From: CAIUPE01 sp037131735
Lineage (GTDB): Bacteria; Pseudomonadota; Alphaproteobacteria; Rhizobiales; Beijerinckiaceae
Assembly (NCBI GenBank): GCA_037131735.1
Contig: JBAXQM010000003.1
Coordinates: 95,377 to 159,376 of the forward strand
Direction: 5' to 3'
Length of the DNA stretch: 64,000 bases
Below, one piece after another: positions 58,625-64,000 of the stretch; the stretch's first letter is position 1, and each line of letters opens with the position of its first letter. Below the pieces are notes generated by a model. The model ran no database searches, was not told where the DNA came from, and worked only from the letters and a program-made list of their open reading frames with translations. The position numbers and the translations under genes are program-made.

Positions 58625-59845
58625 TTAAAACCAGCCTTGTCCCGCAGTGCCGCGCGGCAGGCCCAACCATTGCGCGACGCTTTCGCCAATGTCGGCGAAG
58701 CTGGATCTCAGCCCCAGCGCGCGCGGTGTGAGCCGCGGTGAAACGCCTACAATCGGCACGCATTCGCGCGTGTGATCGGTGCCTGTCCATGTCGGATCAT
58801 TGCCGTGATCGGCGGTGAAGATCAGGAGATCATCGTCTTTCAGTCTTGAAAGCAAAATAGGGATGCGTCGGTCAAAGGCTTCAAGACAGGCGGCATAACC
58901 CGCAACATCGCGGCGATGACCATATTCGGAATCAAAATCGACAAAATTGGCAAAGAGTAAACCGCCCTCTGCGAGATGGTCGACTTCTGGCAGCATCGCC
59001 TCGAAGAGCGCATCATTGCCGTTGGCTTTCACTTCACGTCCCGTATGGCGATGGGTGAAGATGTCACCAATTTTTCCAATGGTAACGATGGAGCGTCCTG
59101 CATCGGCTGCGCGATCAAGGAGTGTGCCTTGCGGGGGCGGAATAGAAAAATCTTTGCGGTGACCCGTGCGTGTGAATGTCTTTGCACTTTCGCCCACAAA
59201 AGGCCTTGCGATCACGCGGCCGATTTTCAACGGATCAACAAGGCGGCGCACGACATCACAAAGCGCATAAAGCCGCGCGAGACCGAAATGTGTTTCATGC
59301 GCCGCGATTTGCACGACACTATCAGCCGAAGTGTAAACGATAGGGTGGCCGGTTCGGATATGCTCCTCACCAAGCGCTTCAATGATTGCTGTGCCCGAGG
59401 CATGGCAATCACCAAGAATACTCGGCACTTGTCCTTCACGAACAATAGAGCCTGTGAGAGATGCAGGAAAGCACGGCTTAGTATCGGGAAAATAGCCGAA
59501 GTTAAAATCCGCCGGTGCGCCGGCAATTTCCCAATGGCCTGAAACCGTATCTTTGCCTTTTGAAATTTCGCGTGCGGCGCCATACAGCCCGCGTGGTTGG
59601 TCAAGCGACGCTGCGATAGGGGGACGCTCTCCTGTCGCGATTTCGCACGCTTCGATCAAGCCGAGTGATGCGAGATGAGGCAGTGTGAGCGGCCCTTCGC
59701 GTAAGCCTGCGCGATTTGCTTTTCCTTCGGCGCAGTCACGCGCGATATGGCCAAGTGTGTCGGCACCACGATCATTCGGATACGACTCATCTGCTGCACC
59801 GCCGCAGCCCACCGAGTCGAGAACGATAAGAAAAGCGCGTGCCAT
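58625..59845 (-). CDS. deoB: Phosphopentomutase
   Basis: Interconverts ribose/deoxyribose 1- and 5-phosphates in nucleoside catabolism. 406 aa of the alkaline-phosphatase superfamily. Metal ligands are visible at DSVGCGGAADE (first site), the TADHGNDPTWTGTDHTRE block and the H-T-R block. It lies between upp and an IMPase-family gene and may serve nucleoside salvage together with upp. Confidence 0.97.
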   Translation of the reverse strand: MARAFLIVLDSVGCGGAADESYPNDRGADTLGHIARDCAEGKANRAGLREGPLTLPHLASLGLIEACEIATGERPPIAASLDQPRGLYGAAREISKGKDTVSGHWEIAGAPADFNFGYFPDTKPCFPASLTGSIVREGQVPSILGDCHASGTAIIEALGEEHIRTGHPIVYTSADSVVQIAAHETHFGLARLYALCDVVRRLVDPLKIGRVIARPFVGESAKTFTRTGHRKDFSIPPPQGTLLDRAADAGRSIVTIGKIGDIFTHRHTGREVKANGNDALFEAMLPEVDHLAEGGLLFANFVDFDSEYGHRRDVAGYAACLEAFDRRIPILLSRLKDDDLLIFTADHGNDPTWTGTDHTRECVPIVGVSPRLTPRALGLRSSFADIGESVAQWLGLPRGTAGQGWF

Positions 59846-59857
59846 AAATGCTCGAAG

Positions 59858-60685
59858 TTAGGTTGTTAAAAGCGCATCAACCAAAGCCTGCCAACTGTCT
59901 TTATCGGGTGCACAAAGAAGACCGCCTTTATGTATTGTCGGCTTATAGGGCGCACCACCAAGCAGCGCTGAATAGCCGCCCGCTTCCTGATGGATCAACC
60001 AGCCCGGCGCATGATCCCACGGCATCAATTTATTATAGAATGTGAAATGCGTATGACCTGACGCCATCAACCGATATTCATGCGCCGCACAGCGTAACGC
60101 AACACCAGCCGCGACCTTCGCCATATTCTTTGTGAGCGTCGAGCGAAGAGGCTCATCGACATAGCCCCAGGACACGCCGCCAACCATTTCACGAATGGGT
60201 GCCGGCTTCGCGACTTTCATATCGCGCCTTTTTCCCTCAAGCGATTCAAACCATGCGCCTTCACCGCGCAAGGCAAGTGCCCAGTCTTCGCCGAGCGGAT
60301 CATAGATCAAACCGCCAATGATCTCACCCTTTTTGACAACGGCCGCCATGACACCAAAAAGAGGAAGGCCCGATGCAAAATTCATGGTGCCATCAACCGG
60401 ATCGAGAATGAACAGAAGATCAGGCTCAGCGATTTTTGTTAAAAGCGAACGGTCTTTCTCGGTGCTCTCTTCGCCAATAACGGCGCAACCGGGAAAGAGT
60501 TCCTTGAGACGTGCCGTCATAAAACGTTCAGCCGCTTCATCCGCATCAGTCACGAGATCAAGAGCCGATGACTTTTGTCTGATCTCATGCGCGCTCAGTG
60601 AACGAAAACGCGGCATGATTTCGACCAGTGCCGCTTCACGCAAACAGTTGGCCACAGTGAGGAGATCTTTAGTTGAAAAAGCCAT
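59858..60685 (-). CDS. Inositol monophosphatase family protein
   Basis: Li-sensitive Mg-dependent phosphatase, 275 aa. Motif VIGEESTEK supplies the first carboxylate, DPVDGTMNFASG the central motif, and WDHAPGWLIHQEAGG the third. Substrates in this family range from inositol phosphates to PAP and histidinol phosphate; the exact one is not identifiable. It lies 12 bp upstream of deoB, so the two are probably co-transcribed. Confidence 0.92.
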   Translation of the reverse strand: MAFSTKDLLTVANCLREAALVEIMPRFRSLSAHEIRQKSSALDLVTDADEAAERFMTARLKELFPGCAVIGEESTEKDRSLLTKIAEPDLLFILDPVDGTMNFASGLPLFGVMAAVVKKGEIIGGLIYDPLGEDWALALRGEGAWFESLEGKRRDMKVAKPAPIREMVGGVSWGYVDEPLRSTLTKNMAKVAAGVALRCAAHEYRLMASGHTHFTFYNKLMPWDHAPGWLIHQEAGGYSALLGGAPYKPTIHKGGLLCAPDKDSWQALVDALLTT

Positions 60686-60693
60686 TGTGAATC

Positions 60694-62304
60694 CTATCGA
60701 GTGACATGATGAAAGGCGGCTTCAAAAAGCGCCTTTGTATAATCGTGCTGCGGTGAGGCGAAAAGCGTCTCGGCATCACCTTCTTCAACCACAACGCCAT
60801 CGCGCATCACCATGATACGATGCGACAACGCCTTTACAACTTTAAGATCGTGGCTGATGAAGAGATAAGCGAGGCGTCGATCTTTTTGTAACGTCCTTAG
60901 CACTTCGACAATTTGCGCTTGCACCGACATATCGAGTGCTGACGTAGGCTCATCAAGAACGATGAATTTGGGATTGAGCACAATGGCGCGTGCGAGCGCT
61001 ATGCGTTGTCTCTGTCCACCGGAAAATTCATGAGGGTAACGATGGCGCGTTTCCGGATCAAGCCCGACATCAATCAACGCTGTTGATACGCGCGCTTCTC
61101 TCTCGCGCAGAGAAAGTGCGGGCTCATGAACCTCAAGCCCTTCGGCAATAATCTCGGCAATGGAAAGGCGTGGCGAGAGCGAGCCAAAAGGATCTTGAAA
61201 AACAATCTGCATATCGCGACGCAGAGGCCGCATCTGCGTTGAGGACTGATTTTGAATAGGGGATCCTAACCAGATAATCGGCCCCTCCGAGGAAATGAGA
61301 CGCAAGAGCGCGAGGCCGAGCGTCGTTTTACCCGAGCCCGATTCACCTACAATGCCCAATGTCTCGCCTTCATGCAGCGTAAGCGACACGCCATTGACCG
61401 CTTTGATATGGCCAATTGTTTTGCGCATAAAGCCCCGCTTGATCGGGAACCAGATTTTTAGATCATCAGCCTTGAGGAGAACGGGCGCTGCCGCGGCTAA
61501 CTTCCCGGGCGCACCTTTGGGTTCGGCCGCAAGAAGTTTTTTTGTGTAGCTGTGTTGAGGCGACGCGAAAATATCAGCGACGTGACCTTGTTCAACAATC
61601 TGGCCTTTTGTCATCACACAGACACGGTCAGCCAGACGACGCACAATGCCAAGATCATGCGTGATAAACAAAATCGCCATGCCGCGTCGCTTTTGAATCT
61701 CTTTTAAGAGATCAAGTATTTGCGCCTGAATTGTAACATCAAGCGCTGTCGTCGGCTCATCCGCAATCAAGAGATCGGGCTCATTGGCAAGCGCCATCGC
61801 AATCATCACGCGTTGCCGCTGGCCACCCGAGAGTTGATGCGGATAGGCGTTAAGACGGGATTCCGCATCGCGCAAACCAACTTCCTCAAGCAGGGCAATA
61901 ATCCGCGCGCGGGCTTTATCGCCGGTAAGAGTCGTATGAAGCGCAATGATCTCGCCAATCTGTCGCTCGATCGTGTGAAGCGGATTGAGTGAGGTCATCG
62001 GCTCTTGAAATACCATTGTGATTTCATTGCCACGCACGCGCCGCAACGCATTCTCATCGGCTTGTAGTAAATCCTCGCCCTTGAAGAGCACTGAGCCGGA
62101 AGGATGTGATGCGGGCGGATAGGTAAGCAATTTTAAAATCGAGAGGGCCGTAACCGATTTGCCTGACCCCGATTCGCCGACAAGCGCGACAGTTTCGCCC
62201 TTGGCGATATCAAAGGACACGCGATCAACCGCGAGCGTCATCTCATCGCCATTGCGGAAGGCGACAGAGAGGTCTTTTACTTGAAGAAGAGATGCCGCGC
62301 TCAT
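60694..62304 (-). CDS. yejF: Peptide ABC transporter, double ATP-binding protein YejF-like
   Basis: Energises an inner-membrane oligopeptide/microcin C-type importer. 536 aa with two complete ABC modules: Walker A GESGSGKS and GESGSGKT, signatures LSGGQRQRV and FSGGQRQRI, Walker B LLIADEPTTALD and FIVLDEPTSALD. ATG overlaps the yejE stop by 4 bp. Same direction as the IMPase gene that follows. Confidence 0.96.
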   Translation of the reverse strand: MSAASLLQVKDLSVAFRNGDEMTLAVDRVSFDIAKGETVALVGESGSGKSVTALSILKLLTYPPASHPSGSVLFKGEDLLQADENALRRVRGNEITMVFQEPMTSLNPLHTIERQIGEIIALHTTLTGDKARARIIALLEEVGLRDAESRLNAYPHQLSGGQRQRVMIAMALANEPDLLIADEPTTALDVTIQAQILDLLKEIQKRRGMAILFITHDLGIVRRLADRVCVMTKGQIVEQGHVADIFASPQHSYTKKLLAAEPKGAPGKLAAAAPVLLKADDLKIWFPIKRGFMRKTIGHIKAVNGVSLTLHEGETLGIVGESGSGKTTLGLALLRLISSEGPIIWLGSPIQNQSSTQMRPLRRDMQIVFQDPFGSLSPRLSIAEIIAEGLEVHEPALSLREREARVSTALIDVGLDPETRHRYPHEFSGGQRQRIALARAIVLNPKFIVLDEPTSALDMSVQAQIVEVLRTLQKDRRLAYLFISHDLKVVKALSHRIMVMRDGVVVEEGDAETLFASPQHDYTKALFEAAFHHVTR

Positions 62305-63401
62305 GAAAATGTCTTCCGCGGATCGAAGGCGTCCCGCACCGCCTCACCAATAAAGATCAACAGCGAGAGCATGAGCGCGATCACGATGAACCCTGTGAGC
62401 CCTAACCAGGGGGCGGCGATATTGGCTTTGCCTTGTAACAGCAATTCGCCGAGCGAGGGCGAGCCCGGAGGCAAACCGAAGCCCAAAAAATCAAGTGAAG
62501 TGAGTGTGGTGATCGAACCATTCAAAATGAAGGGCAAAAAGGTGAGCGTTGCTACCATCGCGTTGGGCAACACATGCCTGAACATAATCCGCGCATCAGA
62601 GACGCCGAGCGCGCGGGCGGCTCGTACATAATCAAAATTCCGCGCGCGTAAAAATTCCGCGCGCACGACATGCACAAGCGCAACCCATGAAAACAAGAGA
62701 AGAATGAAGAGCAGCGTGAAGAAACTGGGCTGGAAAAAATTCGATAAGATCATAAGCAAATAAAGTGCCGGAATAGCAGACCAAATTTCAATGAAACGTT
62801 GAAAGACAAGATCGAGCGCGCCGCCAAAATAGCCTTGCAGCGCGCCGGCAAAAATTCCGATTACAGACGAGATAACAGCAAGGATTAATCCGAATAAGAC
62901 AGAAATGCGGAAGCCATAGATGATACGCGCGAGCACATCGCGCCCTCCATCATCGGTGCCGAGCCAATTCCATTCAATATCGCGACAGGAGGTTCCGCCG
63001 GTCTTTGCGGCAATGGCTGCGCAGTTTTCATTTCGCTCAAGCCAAGTGGGCGGCGCGGGCGCAGGACTCGGCAGATCGCGATTGATGGTGTTTGATGCAA
63101 AACGAACCGGCGGCCAAATCGCAAAACCGTTGGCGGCAATCTCATCGGCAATTACTGGATCACGATAATCGGTCTCGGCGAGGAAGCCGCCGAATTTTTC
63201 TTCCGGATAGTCAACAAAAACAGGCGTGAGCCATTCGCTTTTATAAGACACAAAGATTGGACGATCATTGGCGATGAATTCGGCAAAGAGGCACAGAATA
63301 AACAGAATTGAGAAAATCCAAAGCGACCAGTAGCCGCGCCTATTGGCTTTGAAATTCTGCCAGCGTCTCTGATTGATGGGGGTCATCGTGATCAGCGCCA
63401 T
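62301..63401 (-). CDS. yejE: Peptide ABC transporter permease YejE-like
   Basis: Second permease of the Yej importer, about 366 aa from ATG 63401 (GAGG 9 nt upstream). The N-terminal helix is followed by a large periplasmic loop (about residues 50-150), typical of YejE, then five further helices. The EAA loop is RARNFDYVRAARALGVSDAR. It overlaps yejF by 4 bp and starts 4 bp after yejB's stop. Confidence 0.94.
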   Translation of the reverse strand: MALITMTPINQRRWQNFKANRRGYWSLWIFSILFILCLFAEFIANDRPIFVSYKSEWLTPVFVDYPEEKFGGFLAETDYRDPVIADEIAANGFAIWPPVRFASNTINRDLPSPAPAPPTWLERNENCAAIAAKTGGTSCRDIEWNWLGTDDGGRDVLARIIYGFRISVLFGLILAVISSVIGIFAGALQGYFGGALDLVFQRFIEIWSAIPALYLLMILSNFFQPSFFTLLFILLLFSWVALVHVVRAEFLRARNFDYVRAARALGVSDARIMFRHVLPNAMVATLTFLPFILNGSITTLTSLDFLGFGLPPGSPSLGELLLQGKANIAAPWLGLTGFIVIALMLSLLIFIGEAVRDAFDPRKTFS

Positions 63402-63405
63402 GGCT

Positions 63406-64000
63406 CTAGACCTCGCGCGTTTCGAAATCGATGCGCGGATCAACCCATGTATAGATCAGATCCGAGAGCAGATTCACGATGAGGCCGAGAAGCGAAAAAA
63501 TATAGAGCGTGGCAAAGACGACAGCGTAATCGCGATTGACGATGGATTCGAAAGATAAAAGCCCCAATCCATCAAGCGAGAAAACAGTTTCAATCAAAAG
63601 AGAACCTGCAAAGAAGGCCGAGATGAAGGCGCCGGGAAAACCCGCAATCACAATCAACATCGCGTTGCGAAACACATGGCCATAGAGCACGCGCGATTCT
63701 GTGAGGCCTTTCATGCGGGCGGTTAGCACATAATGTTTGCGGATTTCTTCCAGAAAAGAATTTTTTGTGAGAAGCGTTGACGTGGCAAAAGCACCAAGCG
63801 CCATCGAAAGAATGGGCAAGGCGAGATGGTGCGCATAATCCAAGATTTGTTGATACCAGGGAAGGGCCGCGAAGCCTTCAGAGATAAGCCCACGCAACGG
63901 AAAAAACGGCGCGATGGATGAGCCTTCGCCAAAAAGAATGATCAGGAGAATGGCAAAGAGAAAGCCGGGGATCGCATAGCCGATGATCACAATCGCCGAG
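63406..64000 (-). CDS. yejB: Peptide ABC transporter permease YejB-like, C-terminal part (cut by right edge)
   Basis: First permease of the Yej system; the 5' end lies outside the window. The frame stays open to the right edge; visible residues begin S-A-I-V-I-I-G-Y-A-I-P-G-F, which is internal to the family. The EAA loop TARMKGLTESRVLYGHVFRN and the C-terminal YTWVDPRIDFE are typical. Signal-peptide-like substrate-binding YejA would be expected further right. Confidence 0.94.
   Translation of the reverse strand, partial: SAIVIIGYAIPGFLFAILLIILFGEGSSIAPFFPLRGLISEGFAALPWYQQILDYAHHLALPILSMALGAFATSTLLTKNSFLEEIRKHYVLTARMKGLTESRVLYGHVFRNAMLIVIAGFPGAFISAFFAGSLLIETVFSLDGLGLLSFESIVNRDYAVVFATLYIFSLLGLIVNLLSDLIYTWVDPRIDFETREV

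Noticed and set aside
1..64000. Insertion sequences, prophage, integrative elements, tRNA or rRNA genes
   Set aside because: None recognised on either strand by reading; composition and gene density are uniform.

Overview
The window is a stretch of ordinary, densely packed chromosome from an alphaproteobacterium, most likely a member of the Hyphomicrobiales (Rhizobiales). The evidence is the ImuA-ImuB-DnaE2 cassette under an alphaproteobacterial LexA box (GTTC-N7-GTTC), the DUF4170 / DUF374 acyltransferase / waaA / lpxK / DUF2093 cluster, split gcvPA/gcvPB behind a tandem glycine riboswitch, an aa3-type cox operon with ctaB, a CoxF-like small gene, ctaG and SURF1, an IalB-family protein, and a DUF1150-Hsp20 pair. 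Genus and family cannot be fixed from the sequence alone. I saw no tRNA, rRNA, insertion sequence, prophage or CRISPR array; about 60 genes cover nearly all the DNA.

Layout. 1-2.5 kb: end of a urease operon (ureC 3' end, ureE with a very His-rich tail, ureF, ureG). 2.6-8.1 kb, minus: SOS mutagenesis operon imuA-imuB-dnaE2. 8.3-9.8 kb, minus: infC (apparent ATT start), DUF1150 and Hsp20 genes, the latter with a heat-shock-type promoter and a possible RNA thermometer. 9.9-15.2 kb, plus: PfkB sugar kinase, msrPQ (periplasmic methionine sulfoxide repair), an SDR, and a metallophosphoesterase-glycosyltransferase pair. 15.3-17.4 kb, minus: groES-groEL behind a CIRCE operator and a second heat-shock-type promoter. 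17.5-21.3 kb, minus: ispH-thrB-rnhA-GNAT-EamA. 21.4-24.1 kb, plus: HAD phosphatase, MATE exporter and an unassigned protein. 24.1-26.3 kb, minus: gshA and rsmE.

26.4-31.2 kb, plus: secreted 4-Cys protein, ubiA, DUF4170, and the lipid A/Kdo genes (DUF374 acyltransferase, waaA, lpxK). 31.2-37.5 kb, minus: DUF2093, xseA, and the glycine cleavage operon gcvT-gcvH-gcvPA-gcvPB with a sigma70 promoter and tandem glycine riboswitch. 37.8-38.9 kb, minus: a lipoprotein and an IalB-family protein. 39.2-45.7 kb, plus: cytochrome oxidase operon coxB-coxA-ctaB-coxF-ctaG-coxC, then DUF983 and SURF1. 45.7-52 kb, plus: thrC, an M16 peptidase, a GNAT and a 7-TM PAS-GGDEF-EAL protein whose catalytic motifs are degenerate. 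52-55.4 kb: yqgE (minus), then a DsbD-N-like protein, peroxiredoxin and purD (plus). 55.4-58.5 kb: membrane-anchored cytochrome c (minus), kdsB and pheA (plus), upp (minus). 58.6-64 kb, minus: deoB, an IMPase-family gene and yejF-yejE-yejB (peptide ABC importer, cut by the right edge).

No wholly new multi-gene system is evident. The most unusual points are regulatory or cryptic: the ATT start of infC, the ROSE-like hairpin before hsp20, the two RpoH-type promoters with identical geometry, strong intercistronic hairpins in the cox operon, a perfect palindrome between ialB and coxB, and the degenerate c-di-GMP receptor-like protein.
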